Assembly: GCF_000306785.1 (NCBI RefSeq)
Contig: NC_017955.1
Span: forward strand, 1,550,001-1,614,000
Direction: 5' to 3'
Length of the DNA stretch: 64,000 nt
From: Modestobacter italicus
GTDB lineage: Bacteria > Actinomycetota > Actinomycetes > Mycobacteriales > Geodermatophilaceae
The translations under genes and the position numbers were made by a program. This document shows, one piece after another, positions 28,088 through 39,077 of the stretch; the stretch's first letter is position 1; every line of letters begins with the position of its first letter. The notes below the pieces were generated by a model. That model was not told the DNA's origin and did no database searches. It saw nothing but the letters and a program-made list of their open reading frames with translations.

Positions 28088-29498
28088 GTCGTTGGGGCGT
28101 CGCCTCGGGTTCGGGTTCGCCGTCATCGGCGTGGGTACCGCGCTGCTCTCGGCGCTCTTCGTCAACGTCGCCTTCAGCAACCGGTTCGACAGCTACCTGG
28201 AGCAGCAGCGCTCCGCGCGCGTGCAGCAGATCGCCGGTGCCGTGACCGGTGTCTACGAGAGCGCCCGGCGCTGGGACGGCGCGCGTATGGACGAGCTCGC
28301 GCCGGCCCTCGCGATGGCCGGCGCCGACGTCGTGCTCACCGACGTCGGTGGCCGGACGATCTGGTCCACGGACCGGAGCGGATCCGAGATGGCCGAGATG
28401 CACCGCGCCATGACGGAGTCGGGACCACTGACCGAACCGGTCTCCGTGCCGGTCACGGTGGACGGCCGGCAGCGCGCCACCCTGGAGGTGAGCCTGCCCG
28501 AGGGCAGCGTCCCGGTGGCCGACCAGCAGTTCCGCGCCGGCGTCAACCGGCTGCTGCTGGCCGGGGGCCTGGTGGTCGCCGTGGTGGCCTCCGCGCTCGG
28601 GCTGGTGTTCGCCCGCCGGGTCACCCGGCCGGTGGCGGAGCTGACCGCCGCCGCCCGAGATCTGCACGCCGGCAACCGCGACCGCCGCGCCGCCGTTACC
28701 GGGCGGGACGAGGTGGCCCAACTAGGCCAGGCCTTCAACGAGCTCGCCGAGTCCGCCCAACGGCAGGAGGTGCTCCGGCAGTCCTTCGCCGCGGACGTCG
28801 CCCACGAGCTGCGGACGCCGCTGGCGATCCTGCGCAGCCAGCTGGAAGCCGTCCAGGACGGCGTCCTGAACCTGACCCCCGCGCTCGTCACCTCCCTGCA
28901 CGAGGAGACGCTGCGCCTGGGCCGCCTCGTCGCGGATCTCGAGACGCTGACCACCGCGGAGGCGGTGTCGTTCTCCCTGGAGCGGGTGCCCGTGGACGTC
29001 GCCGACGTCGTCCGGTCGGTCGTGACCGGCCTCGGGCCGCGCCTCACCGACGCGGGACTGACCCTCGATCCGCGGCTGGTCCCCGCCCCGGTGTGCGGCG
29101 ACCCGACCAGGTTGGCGCAGGTGGTCACCAACCTGCTGACGAACGCGATGAAGTTCGTCCCGGCGGGTGGTCGCGTGACGGTCACCACCGACGTCGTCGC
29201 CGACCGGGTGCGACTGACCGTCCGGGACGACGGCCCCGGGATCCCGGACGGCGAGCTGTCCCGGGTCTTCGACCGGTACTTCCGCGGCAGCGGTGCGGGG
29301 GCCAACGGCTCGGGTGTTGGGCTGGCGGTCGTGGCGGCGCTCGTCCAGGCGCACGGTGGTGCCGTCGAGGCCGCCAACGCCTGTGGGGGCGGGGCCGTCC
29401 TCGGGGTCACGCTGCCGCTGGCCGGCCAGGACCCCGGCGTGACCGCCTCCGGGAGGTCGGCCGGCTCGCCCCAGCTGACCGCAGTCACGGAGCCATGA
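28080..29498 (+). CDS. Sensor histidine kinase, HAMP-containing
   Basis: 472 residues. Two membrane helices (about 14-33 and 158-180) enclose an extracytoplasmic sensor of about 120 residues. A HAMP linker (RRVTRPVAELTAAARDLH) leads to the HisKA box FAADVAHELRTPLAIL with the phosphorylated His near 242, and an HATPase domain with NLLTNAMKFV, DDGPGIP and GSGVGLAVV. It forms a two-component pair with the preceding regulator. The sensor segment has no evident metal motif. Confidence 0.95.
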   Translation: MTRSLGRRLGFGFAVIGVGTALLSALFVNVAFSNRFDSYLEQQRSARVQQIAGAVTGVYESARRWDGARMDELAPALAMAGADVVLTDVGGRTIWSTDRSGSEMAEMHRAMTESGPLTEPVSVPVTVDGRQRATLEVSLPEGSVPVADQQFRAGVNRLLLAGGLVVAVVASALGLVFARRVTRPVAELTAAARDLHAGNRDRRAAVTGRDEVAQLGQAFNELAESAQRQEVLRQSFAADVAHELRTPLAILRSQLEAVQDGVLNLTPALVTSLHEETLRLGRLVADLETLTTAEAVSFSLERVPVDVADVVRSVVTGLGPRLTDAGLTLDPRLVPAPVCGDPTRLAQVVTNLLTNAMKFVPAGGRVTVTTDVVADRVRLTVRDDGPGIPDGELSRVFDRYFRGSGAGANGSGVGLAVVAALVQAHGGAVEAANACGGGAVLGVTLPLAGQDPGVTASGRSAGSPQLTAVTEP

Positions 29499-29524
29499 TG
29501 CCGTCGCCGGGGGGAGCAGGGTCC

Positions 29525-30139
29525 ATGGACGAGACCGCGCGGGTGCGTGACCTCTATGAGGAGCAGGCGCCGTACTACGACCGCGTCATCGCCGTCGCCG
29601 AACGGCTGCTCTTCGCCGGAGGGCGGGAGTGGGCCTGCCGGCACGCGCACGGCGACGTCCTCGAGGTCGGGGTCGGCACCGGCCGCAACCTGCGCTGCTT
29701 GCCCGAGGGGATCGCGCTCAGCGGGATCGAGCTCAGCCCGGCCATGCTGGCGCGGGCCGAGGAACGCGCCCGGCGCCTCGGCCGGACAGCCGACCTGCGG
29801 GTCGGGGATGCGCAGCGCTTGCCGTTCGCCGACGCCACGTTCGACACCGTGCTGGCGACCCTGACCCTGTGCAGCATCCCGGACGACGTGACCGCGGTGG
29901 CCGAGATGGCGCGCGTGCTGCGCCCGGGCGGCCGACTGGTGCTGCTCGATCACGTGGCCAGTCCGTCGCCGGTGGTGCGTGGGGTGCAGCGGCTGCTCGA
30001 ACCCCTCTTCCTGCGCCTGGCCGCCGATCATCTCCTGCGCGAGCCCGAGGACGCCGTGCGGCGGGCCGGCCTGGTGATCGAGGAGCTGAGCCGCTCCCGG
30101 GCGGGCCTGGTGCTGCGTCTGACGGCCCGCAGACCCTGA
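29525..30139 (+). CDS. Class I SAM-dependent methyltransferase
   Basis: 204 residues from ATG 29525 after GGGGGGAGCAGGG; an ATG at 29495 is in frame but has no ribosome site. LYEEQAPYYDRVIAVAERL is the usual N-terminal helix of UbiE/PmtA-like enzymes. Motif I is VLEVGVGTGRNLRCLP, motif II DTVLATLTLCSIPD, motif III RVLRPGGRLVLLDHV. It may methylate a lipid headgroup or quinone; this cannot be decided. It lies directly behind the two-component genes. Confidence 0.9.
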   Translation: MDETARVRDLYEEQAPYYDRVIAVAERLLFAGGREWACRHAHGDVLEVGVGTGRNLRCLPEGIALSGIELSPAMLARAEERARRLGRTADLRVGDAQRLPFADATFDTVLATLTLCSIPDDVTAVAEMARVLRPGGRLVLLDHVASPSPVVRGVQRLLEPLFLRLAADHLLREPEDAVRRAGLVIEELSRSRAGLVLRLTARRP

Positions 30140-30162
30140 TCCGTCCCGAGCAGTCGATCGTG

Positions 30163-30213
30163 ACACCCCACCCGATTCGAGGAACACCCCACCCGATTCG
30201 AGAGGAACACCCC
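30163..30213. repeat. 21-bp tandem repeat in the leader of the propeller gene
   Basis: A unit beginning ACACCCCACCCGATTCGAGGA is present at 30163 and again at 30184 (with two extra bases), and starts a third time before the ATG at 30214. The last GAGAGGA serves as the ribosome site. Confidence 0.8.
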
Positions 30214-31176
30214 ATGCCCACGACCGCTCGCCCTTCCCGGACGACAGGCGGGCGCCCATCCCGCGTCGAGCGCCAGCGGGCGGCCGCCGAGGAGCGGGCC
30301 GCCGCGGCCCGGCGCGCCGCGCGGCGTCGCGCGCAGCTTCGCTGGGCGGTGGCCGCGGCCGCCGCCCTGGCGGTCGCGGCAGCCGTCACCTTCTTCGCCG
30401 TCCGCGGGGACGACGCCCCGGGTCAGGCGGCGGCCGCGCCTGTCGTGGGCGGCGACCTGCACACCCTGACCGCGGTCGGCGACGCCCTCTACGTCGGCGG
30501 TCACGCCGCCGTGGCCGTGTCCCGCGACGGCGGCCGGCGGTGGCAGCAGATCTCCTCACTCGACAACGCCGACGCCATGGGCTGGGCCCAGACCACCGAC
30601 GCACTGCTGGCCGGCGGCCATCCCGGACTGTTCCGGTCCACCGACGGCGGCACGTCGTTCACCCAGCTCACAGGAGCCAGCGCCGTTCCGGACGCGCACG
30701 CCCTCGGATCCGTCGGCGACACGGTCTACCTCGGCTCCCCGCAGGCCGGCTTCCGGGTCAGCGAGGACGGCGGCGCCACCTGGGAGACCCGCGACGCCGA
30801 GGCGGGCCGCAGCTTCATGGGCACGATCCTCGTCGACCCGGCCGATCCGCAGCGCCTGCTGGCCCCCGACATGTCCAGCGGGCTGCTCGCCAGCTCCGAC
30901 GGCGGTCGGAGCTGGTCACCGCTGGGTGGGCCGGAGGGCGCGATGGCCGCCGCCTGGGACCCCACGGACATCGACCGGCTCGTCGTCGTCGGGATGTCCG
31001 ACAGTGCGCTCAGCACCGACGGCGGGCAGTCGTGGGAACCGCTGTCCGTGCCGACGGGCACCACGGCGGTGACCTTCTCCGGGGACGGGACGACGATGTA
31101 CACCGCTGCTCTGGACGGCGACGTCGCCGTGACGTCGGCCAGCACGGACGGCGGCCGGACCTGGACCCGCCTGTGA
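30214..31176 (+). CDS. Membrane-anchored beta-propeller (BNR/sortilin-like) protein
   Basis: 320 residues. A basic N-terminus is followed by one helix (about residues 45-68) and an extracytoplasmic propeller. Repeats with the Asp-box pattern are visible (VSRDGGRRWQQ, STDGGTSFTQ, SEDGGATWET, SSDGGRSWSP, STDGGQSWEP, STDGGRTWTR). Proteins of this kind (F510_1955-like) occur beside copper genes in actinobacteria. The similar gene at 43503 is a likely paralogue. Function unknown; perhaps scaffolding or metallochaperone-linked. Confidence 0.85.
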   Translation: MPTTARPSRTTGGRPSRVERQRAAAEERAAAARRAARRRAQLRWAVAAAAALAVAAAVTFFAVRGDDAPGQAAAAPVVGGDLHTLTAVGDALYVGGHAAVAVSRDGGRRWQQISSLDNADAMGWAQTTDALLAGGHPGLFRSTDGGTSFTQLTGASAVPDAHALGSVGDTVYLGSPQAGFRVSEDGGATWETRDAEAGRSFMGTILVDPADPQRLLAPDMSSGLLASSDGGRSWSPLGGPEGAMAAAWDPTDIDRLVVVGMSDSALSTDGGQSWEPLSVPTGTTAVTFSGDGTTMYTAALDGDVAVTSASTDGGRTWTRL

Positions 31177-32342
31177 GCGAACCGGCGGGCGCGCGGCCTG
31201 CCGATGCGGCCCGGGGGGCCACCCCGGTCGGGTCGTCCGGACGCGCCGTCGAGGACGATGCCGGCATGGTGCCGAGCGGAACGAGGGAAGCGGCCACGAA
31301 GGCGCAGCGGCACGGACCGCTCTCCTGGGTCGTGGTCCTGCTCGCCGGCTCGGTGTGCGTCGCCGTGGTGGTCGCCGTCGGGTCGATTGCGCGGGTTCCC
31401 GGCAGCGGACTCGCGGCCCTCGACGAGTGGGTGCCGTGGCTGCTGCCGGCCGCTCGGTTGGCAGGGGACCTGGCCGCCGCGGCGACGGTGGGTTGCCTGG
31501 TGGCCGCGGCCGTCCTGCTGACCGAGCGAGGGGTCCTCGCCCCGGCGGGCTACCGCTGGCTGCTCCGGGCGACCTGGCCGGCGGTGGCGTGGGGCGCGTC
31601 CGCGGTTCTCCTGCTGCCGGGCCTCCTGGTGGAGTTCCTCAACACCGACCTCTCGCAGGTCTCGTTCCTCGCGCTGGTGGCCTTCGTCCGGGACACTCCG
31701 TTCGGTGCGGCCCAGGCCGCCACCGCCGCCCTGGCAGCGGTCGTGGCCGTCGGCAGCCGCGTGGTGCTGACCACCGCCGGAGCGCGCGTGCTCCTCGTTC
31801 TCGCCCTGCTGGCCGTCGTGCCGCCCGCGGTCGCGGAGTACGCGGAAGCCGACGGCACGGGCGTGCCGGTCGCCATCGCGGCCACCGGCATGGTGCTCCA
31901 CGTCCTCGCCGCACTGGTGTGGTCCGGAACGTTGGCGGCCCTGCTGCTTACCCGGCTGTCCTCTCGGGACCTCGTCACCGCGGTGCGCCGCTACAGCCGC
32001 GCAGCGCCGCTCCTGGTCCTGGTCGTCGGCGGCAGCGGGCTCCTGACGGCCGCGGCGGACCTGGAGGATCCCGGTCAGTGGCTGCAGACGGCATACGGCA
32101 GGGTCGTCCTGCTCAAGATCGCCGGCTTCGCGGCCCTCGTCGGCGTGGGGTGGTGGCACCGCCGCCGGACCCTTCCGGCGCTCGCGTCCGGGCAGGCCGG
32201 CGCCTTCCGGCGCATCGCGGCGGTCGAGCTCCTCGTGTTCGCGATCACCTTCGGGCTGGCCGTGGGGTTGTCCCGGACGCCTGCGCCCGTCCACGCGCCG
32301 GCCGAGAGCGAGATGAGCCAACCCGCACTGCTCGCCCGCTGA
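31173..32342 (+). CDS. copD: CopD-family membrane protein
   Basis: 389 residues from a GTG that overlaps the propeller stop (GTGA); an ATG at 31266 is an alternative. Eight or so hydrophobic helices are visible. The C-terminal CopD module has conserved features in VLHVLAALVWSGTLAALLL, YSRAAPLLVLVVGGSGLLTA, YGRVVLLKIAGFAALVGVGWWHRR. CopD proteins take part in copper import or homeostasis with CopC or alone. Coupled with the propeller gene, it supports a copper role for this stretch. Confidence 0.88.
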   Translation: MSEPAGARPADAARGATPVGSSGRAVEDDAGMVPSGTREAATKAQRHGPLSWVVVLLAGSVCVAVVVAVGSIARVPGSGLAALDEWVPWLLPAARLAGDLAAAATVGCLVAAAVLLTERGVLAPAGYRWLLRATWPAVAWGASAVLLLPGLLVEFLNTDLSQVSFLALVAFVRDTPFGAAQAATAALAAVVAVGSRVVLTTAGARVLLVLALLAVVPPAVAEYAEADGTGVPVAIAATGMVLHVLAALVWSGTLAALLLTRLSSRDLVTAVRRYSRAAPLLVLVVGGSGLLTAAADLEDPGQWLQTAYGRVVLLKIAGFAALVGVGWWHRRRTLPALASGQAGAFRRIAAVELLVFAITFGLAVGLSRTPAPVHAPAESEMSQPALLAR

Positions 32343-32349
32343 CCGGCGC

Positions 32350-32985
32350 TCACCCGATCGGGTCCTGCCCGGGGCCCGGTTGGACCGTGCCCCCTGTCCG
32401 CGAGCGGGGCTCGCGGCCGGCGAGAATCGCATCCAGCACCTCGGCCAGCAGCCCGCTGTCCGACTCGCCGGTGATCTTGGCGACGATCGTTCCGGTGCGG
32501 TCGATGAAGAACGTCTCCGGCACCCCGTAGACGCCGAACTCGAGGGCCGCCCGAGAGCCGGGGTCCGTGACGTACCGATATCCCTCACCGCGGCCCAGCT
32601 CGTCGAGGAACGCCACGGCGGATTCCTGCCGGTCCTGGAAGTCGACTCCGACGAAGGTGACCCCGGCGTCCTTGTAGGCGTCGTTGGCGGCGACGAGGAC
32701 CGGGTGCTCGTTGCGGCAGGGCACGCACCAGGAGGCCCAGAAGTTGACGACGACGACCTGACCGCGCAGGTCGGACAGGGACACGGCACCCGACCCCTCG
32801 AGGTCGGGCAGGGTGAGATCCGGGGCGGCCCGGCCGATCAGCGGGCTGTCCACCAGGGTCGGGTCCTGCTGGATGCGGCTGCCCAGTACGGCCGCCACAC
32901 CGATCACCAGAGCGACGACGGCCAGGGCCACGAGCCGCACCGTCCGCCAGGAACCTCGGCGGTGGAGGAGCGGGGGCGGGGTCAT
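32350..32985 (-). CDS. ccmG: CcmG/DsbE-type thiol-disulfide oxidoreductase
   Basis: 211 residues; ATG overlaps the stop of the TPR gene. One N-terminal membrane anchor (about 15-36) holds a thioredoxin domain outside, with WCVPC (Cys87, Cys90) in FWASWCVPC and the cis-Pro in YGVPETFFID, both hallmarks of CcmG. It reduces the CXXCH motif of apocytochrome c for haem attachment. It is the last gene of the ccm operon. Confidence 0.94.
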   Translation of the reverse strand: MTPPPLLHRRGSWRTVRLVALAVVALVIGVAAVLGSRIQQDPTLVDSPLIGRAAPDLTLPDLEGSGAVSLSDLRGQVVVVNFWASWCVPCRNEHPVLVAANDAYKDAGVTFVGVDFQDRQESAVAFLDELGRGEGYRYVTDPGSRAALEFGVYGVPETFFIDRTGTIVAKITGESDSGLLAEVLDAILAGREPRSRTGGTVQPGPGQDPIG

Positions 32986-33800
32986 CCGTTGCCGCCCTGG
33001 GCGCGGGCCTCGGCGATCAGGGTCTCCACCTGACTCCGGGTCCCCGGCTCGATGTCGGTCCGCTGCTGGAGCTGCTCGAGCACGGTGAGCGCGCCGGCGG
33101 GATCGGACAGGCCGTAGAGCGCGATGTTGGCCTTGAACCAGAGCGCCTCCACCGCCCGCGGGTCCTGCGCGAGTGCCCGGTCGACGTACTCGATGGCCTG
33201 ATCCGGCTCCCCGGCCTGCATCAGCAGCCATCCGTAGTGTGACTGCGCCTCGACGTTGCGGGGCTCGCGATCCAACGCGACCAGGTAATGGCGGGCGGCG
33301 GCGAGGTAGTCGCCGTCGTCGAGGTAGCGATGAGCCAGCGCCAGGCGCATGTCGAGCACGTCGGGATTCTGCGCGACGACGTCCTCCATCTCCTCGTTGG
33401 TGACGGTGGACAGGTCCCGCGGGGCGGCGTCCTGACCCGTGCCGGGCGCGACCGAGCCCAGGGCCTCGTTACCGGTCACAGTCCCGCCGGTCGGCCGCTC
33501 GCCGAGATAGACCGGGAGCAGCACGACCGCGGCGAACAGCGCGACGGCGACGGCGAGGCCGTACGCCGCCCACCGCCCCCGCCCGGACGACCGGTCGGTC
33601 ACCGAGGTGGCGCCCTCCCCGTCGGGCGTCGGTGCGGCCAGCACGGCGAGTGCCGTGGCCGCCGTCCGCTCGTACGTCTGCCGCAAGCCGTCGGCGACGT
33701 CGGCGGGAAGCTCACCGTCGCCGACCTGCCGCTCCAGGTCGAGGAGATCGCGCAACGCCTGGTCCCGCTCCTGTTCCAGGCGCAACCGGTCGACCGTCAC
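32982..33800 (-). CDS. TPR-containing cytochrome c biogenesis protein (CcmI/NrfG-like)
   Basis: 272 residues; the GTG overlaps the ccmH stop. The N-terminus is a short coiled segment (LEQERDQALRDLLDLERQ) ahead of one membrane helix (about 81-103), as in CcmI. The C-terminal about 130 residues are TPR repeats (LALAHRYLDDGDYLAAARHYLVAL, GWLLMQAGEPDQAIEYVDRAL, ALWFKANIALYGLSDPAGAL). CcmI binds the C-terminus of apocytochrome c and hands it to CcmF/H. Confidence 0.88.
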   Translation of the reverse strand: MTVDRLRLEQERDQALRDLLDLERQVGDGELPADVADGLRQTYERTAATALAVLAAPTPDGEGATSVTDRSSGRGRWAAYGLAVAVALFAAVVLLPVYLGERPTGGTVTGNEALGSVAPGTGQDAAPRDLSTVTNEEMEDVVAQNPDVLDMRLALAHRYLDDGDYLAAARHYLVALDREPRNVEAQSHYGWLLMQAGEPDQAIEYVDRALAQDPRAVEALWFKANIALYGLSDPAGALTVLEQLQQRTDIEPGTRSQVETLIAEARAQGGNG

Positions 33801-34268
33801 AGCCGGTCCTCCTCGTCGGCGGTGGCGCGCATGCCGGCAACTGCCTCGGCGACCCGCTCCCGGTCGGCGTCGCTCAGCTGCCCCTGCTCGTCGGCGGGTC
33901 GTCGGCGGGTGAGGACCAGCACGACCGCGACCGCCGCGACCCCCAGCGGGATCAACCACAGCGGCAGCGTGTCACCGCCCGCCGGCGGGTCGAGGAGGAT
34001 CCAGTCGCCGTAGCGCTCGGTGAAATACGCGACGATCTCCTGGTCGGAGCGCCCGGCCTCGATCTGCTCGCTGACGGTGGCGCGCATGGCCACGGCCGTG
34101 TCCGACATGGACTCGGCGATGGACACCGACTTGCAGACCGGGCAGCGCAGTCGCTGCTCGAGCTCGTACGCCCGGTCGGTGGGCCGGCCGGTCCCGAACA
34201 CCAGGCCGGCCACGGCCACGCCGAGGAGCACGATGATCGCGCCCAGCACGCCCACCCGCCGGACCCGG

Positions 34269-34276
<8 letters not shown>
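33797..34276 (-). CDS. ccmH: Cytochrome c-type biogenesis protein CcmH
   Basis: 159 residues from GTG 34276, overlapping the ccmF end by 8 bases. One membrane helix, then LRCPVC (Cys45 and Cys48), the redox motif that defines CcmH, then the helical bundle (MRATVSEQIEAGRSDQEIVAYFTERYGDWIL). A second membrane helix follows with a short charged tail. CcmH exchanges electrons with CcmG and apocytochrome c. Confidence 0.96.
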
Positions 34277-36250
<1,974 letters not shown>

Positions 36251-36254
<4 letters not shown>

Positions 36255-36682
36255 GGGGCGTTCTCGGCGGCAGGTGCCGGGTCGGCGTCCGGTGCCCGGT
36301 AGTTCTCGTCGTGCTTGACGATCATGGTGTCGGCATCGAAGGTGCCGCCGTTCCACGATCCTTCCAGGACGACCCCGATCCCCGGCCGGAAGAGCTGGGC
36401 GGGGGAACCCTCGTACGCCACCGGCACCGCCGCGGCTCCGGGTTCGGTGCCCGAGACCACGACGAAGCGAAGACCGTCGGGGGCCGACTCGACGCTGTCC
36501 TCCTGGACCAGGCCACCGATCTGAAGGCGGCGGTCGTCGGCGAAGTCCGCCTTCTGCGCCAGCGCCTCATCTGGCGTCAGGAAGTACACGAGGTTGCCGT
36601 TGATGTTGCCGACGAACAGGACGCCGAGGAGGACGACGGCCACGCCGAGCACGGCCAGCGCGGCGAGCCGGTAGCGCCTCAC
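36251..36682 (-). CDS. ccmE: Haem chaperone CcmE
   Basis: 143 residues; GTG 36682 overlaps the ccmD stop. One N-terminal helix anchors an OB-fold domain. The haem-binding His is at position 124 in VKHDENYRAPD, matching the HXXXY motif (here HDENY). FLTPDEALAQ is the expected entry of the domain. CcmE accepts haem from CcmABCD and carries it to CcmF. Confidence 0.96.
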
Positions 36683-36801
36683 TGCAGCTTCCCGAGGCTG
36701 CGGCGGACGGCTGCGGCGCGGTGGCGCAACGTCAGCAGATACCCGCCCATGGCTCCGTAGGTGATGCTGAAGCCGAGAGCCACCCACGCCCACTCAGACA
36801 C
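36679..36801 (-). CDS. ccmD: Haem exporter subunit CcmD (small)
   Basis: A 40-residue gene from GTG 36801, lying between ccmC and ccmE with overlaps at both ends (8 bases with ccmC, GTGA with ccmE). The product begins VSEWAWVALGFSITYGAMGG, a single membrane helix, followed by a basic tail (LRHRAAAVRRSLGKLQ). Position, size and the helix-plus-basic-tail layout are those of CcmD, which helps release holo-CcmE from CcmABC. Confidence 0.88.
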   Translation of the reverse strand: MSEWAWVALGFSITYGAMGGYLLTLRHRAAAVRRSLGKLQ

Positions 36802-37528
36802 CAGGCCCAGCCTTCCTTCCGTAGTCGGGAGCCATCACGGCGGCCCCGGCCAGGTCGGCCGTGGCGGCATCCTGGGCGGCCGCGAGACCCTCCTCGTCGG
36901 CTGCCAGCCGGATGCGGGACCGGAGCAGGACGGCGTAGACCGCCGTGAACGCGAGGACGTTGAGCATCAGGACGGCGAGCATCCAGTGGTCGATGCTCGG
37001 GTCACCGGGCTTGAGCACCGTGGGCGGCTGGTGCAGCGCGCGCCACCAGATCACCGACATGTGGACGACGGGTACCTGCGCGAAGGCCAGGACGCCGAAG
37101 ACGGCGGCGCGTCGGGCTCGCACGGTGGGGTCGAGCGTGGCCCGGCGCAGCGCCAGGTAACCCAGGTAGACGAAGAACATCAGCGCCGTCGTCACCAGGC
37201 GGGGGTCCCAGGTCCACCACACGCCCCACACCGGCTTCCCCCACACCGATCCCAGCACGATGGTGAGGCCGGTGAAGAAGACGCCGACCTCCGCGCTGGC
37301 CGCCGCCAACCGGTCCAGCCGAGCCGTCCGCTTCCACAGCCAGCCGACGCTCGCGCCGAAGGTGATCGCGAAGCTGAGGTAGGCCAGCCATGCGGCGGGG
37401 ACGTGCACGTACATCAGCCGCTGCAGGTCGCCCTGCAACTGGTCCGGTGGCGCGGTGAGCGCCGCGGCCAGACCGGCGGCCATGGCCAGGACGGCCACCG
37501 GGGTCAGGTGTCGCGAGAGCGATCTCAC
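36794..37528 (-). CDS. ccmC: Haem exporter membrane subunit CcmC
   Basis: 244 residues from GTG 37528, overlapping the ccmB stop. Six membrane helices. The tryptophan-rich motif VWGVWWTWDPRLVT and flanking His residues (VHVPAAW, VHMSVIWWRALHQ) form the haem-handling site of CcmC, which loads haem onto CcmE. The Ala-rich C-terminal tail (LAADEEGLAAAQDAATADLAG) is longer than usual. Confidence 0.96.
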   Translation of the reverse strand: MRSLSRHLTPVAVLAMAAGLAAALTAPPDQLQGDLQRLMYVHVPAAWLAYLSFAITFGASVGWLWKRTARLDRLAAASAEVGVFFTGLTIVLGSVWGKPVWGVWWTWDPRLVTTALMFFVYLGYLALRRATLDPTVRARRAAVFGVLAFAQVPVVHMSVIWWRALHQPPTVLKPGDPSIDHWMLAVLMLNVLAFTAVYAVLLRSRIRLAADEEGLAAAQDAATADLAGAAVMAPDYGRKAGPGV

Positions 37529-38214
37529 GAGCCCTCCTCGAGGGATCGGGCGGACAGGACGACGGCAAGGGCGGCGACGAGGTCGACCAGTGTCAGCAGC
37601 GCGAGCCAGTTCCAGGGGGGCCTGCCGTAACGCGTGGCCTCGGCGGTCTGGGTGGCCGCGAGCAGGAGCGGAAGAGCGAGCGGGACGACGAGGAGCGGGC
37701 CCAGCGTCGTGCGGCCGGCCAGGCCCTGGGTCAGGGCGCCGGCCAGGGTGCCGAGGACCGCGAGGCCGATGGCGACCAGCGGCAGGACCGGCACCAGCCA
37801 CGGCCAGTTGTCCAGCGGCGGGTCGTAGACGATGACCGCCACCGGCAACACGGCCAGCTCGAAGGCGAGCAGGAGGACGGCGTTGGCCCCCGCACGCCCG
37901 AGCAGTTGGACGGCCGGATGGATGCCGGTGAGCCGGAGCAGCTCGACCTGCGGCGGCGCATCCACGGCGCTCTGCCGGAGCGTGATCAGCACGCCGAAGA
38001 GCAGGACGACGACCCAGTACATGCCGGACCCGACCGAACGCAGCATCGGCACATCGGTGCCGACGGCCAGGGGAACCAGCAGCAGCGCGACCGCCCCGAA
38101 GGGGGCAGTCACCAGCAGCGCCTCGCCGGCACGCGCCTCCAGCCGCAGGTCCTTCCGGGCCAGCTCGAGGGCCTGCTGGAGGGGATGCGGCGCCTCGGTT
38201 CGTGGAGAGATCAC
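37525..38214 (-). CDS. ccmB: Haem exporter permease CcmB
   Basis: 229 residues from GTG 38214, overlapping ccmA by 4 bases. Six hydrophobic helices; the start ALELARKDLRLEARAGEALL matches the cytoplasmic N-terminus of CcmB (KDLxxExR). ABC permease partner of CcmA, needed to release CcmE-bound haem. Confidence 0.94.
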   Translation of the reverse strand: MISPRTEAPHPLQQALELARKDLRLEARAGEALLVTAPFGAVALLLVPLAVGTDVPMLRSVGSGMYWVVVLLFGVLITLRQSAVDAPPQVELLRLTGIHPAVQLLGRAGANAVLLLAFELAVLPVAVIVYDPPLDNWPWLVPVLPLVAIGLAVLGTLAGALTQGLAGRTTLGPLLVVPLALPLLLAATQTAEATRYGRPPWNWLALLTLVDLVAALAVVLSARSLEEGS

Positions 38215-38996
38215 CGGCGCACCTCGTTCACGGCGGCTGCGGACCGATCGGTGGCACGCAGCGTCCCGTTCTCGATCTCGACGATCCGGTCCACGGTCCC
38301 GGCAAGCCGGTCCCGTTCGTGCGATACGACGACCGCGCCACCGCCACGGGCCCGTACCGCGTCGACGACGACCTCCACGAGCCCGGCGGACGCGCGGTCC
38401 AGGCCGGCATGGGCCTCGTCGAGGAGGAGCAGGTGGGGGGAGGTGATCAGGACCCTCGCCAGCTCTGCCCGGCGGAGCATCCCGTGCGAGCAGCGGTCCG
38501 CGGTGCGGTCGGCCGCGCGGCCCAGTCCCACAATTGCCAGCGCTGCCTCGGCGGCATCGACGTCGCGGCCGGTGAGCCGGCAGTAGAAGGCCAGGTTCTC
38601 GCCAAGGGTGAGGCGGGGGTAGAGCGCCGGGGTGTGGCCGACCAGCGCGATGCCGGGGCGGATTCCCTCGACGTCGCGGGTACCGAGCCGGGCGCCGAGG
38701 ACCCAGCCCGCACCCCCGAGCGGGGGAAGCAGCGTGGCCAGGATCCGCAGGAGGGTGCTCTTGCCCGAGCCGTTGGCCCCGACCAGACCCACGGCTTCGC
38801 CGGGCGTCACGGTCATCGTCAGGTCGCGGAGCACCGGTGTCCGCTGCACCGTGACCGACAGCCCGGCCAGATGCGCGACGGCGGACGGCGACCCGCCGGA
38901 CGACGGATCGCCACTTCGCAAGATGAGGGGCGCTCGGGGCTCAGGCACGATCCAGCTCTCTGACGGCCGAGGCAGGGGACGGGGGACGGGCCGCAT
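38211..38996 (-). CDS. ccmA: ABC transporter ATPase CcmA
   Basis: 261 residues from ATG 38996; an in-frame GTG at 38948 would give a start closer to family length. Walker A is GANGSGKST at about 73-81, Walker B LLLLDEAHAGLD, H-loop VVSHERDR. The signature reads CSHGMLRRAELARVL instead of LSGGQ, as is common in CcmA. It is the first gene of the nine-gene ccm operon and drives CcmE release by ATP hydrolysis. Confidence 0.95.
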   Translation of the reverse strand: MRPVPRPLPRPSESWIVPEPRAPLILRSGDPSSGGSPSAVAHLAGLSVTVQRTPVLRDLTMTVTPGEAVGLVGANGSGKSTLLRILATLLPPLGGAGWVLGARLGTRDVEGIRPGIALVGHTPALYPRLTLGENLAFYCRLTGRDVDAAEAALAIVGLGRAADRTADRCSHGMLRRAELARVLITSPHLLLLDEAHAGLDRASAGLVEVVVDAVRARGGGAVVVSHERDRLAGTVDRIVEIENGTLRATDRSAAAVNEVRR

Positions 38997-38998
38997 CC

Positions 38999-39016
38999 CC
39001 TACCGTACTTAGTAGG
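38999..39016. promoter_or_regulatory. Weak BlaI-like dyad between ccmA and ccdA
   Basis: CCTAC-N8-GTAGG lies directly before ccmA and 61 bases before ccdA. It shares half-sites with TACTAC-N5-GTAGTA but the spacing differs, so assignment to BlaI is tentative. Confidence 0.35.
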
Positions 39017-39077
39017 TGAGCCGGAGCGGGATCCGGCTGCCGGCGTCACGGCACACGCCGGATGTGGGGGAGGTGGG

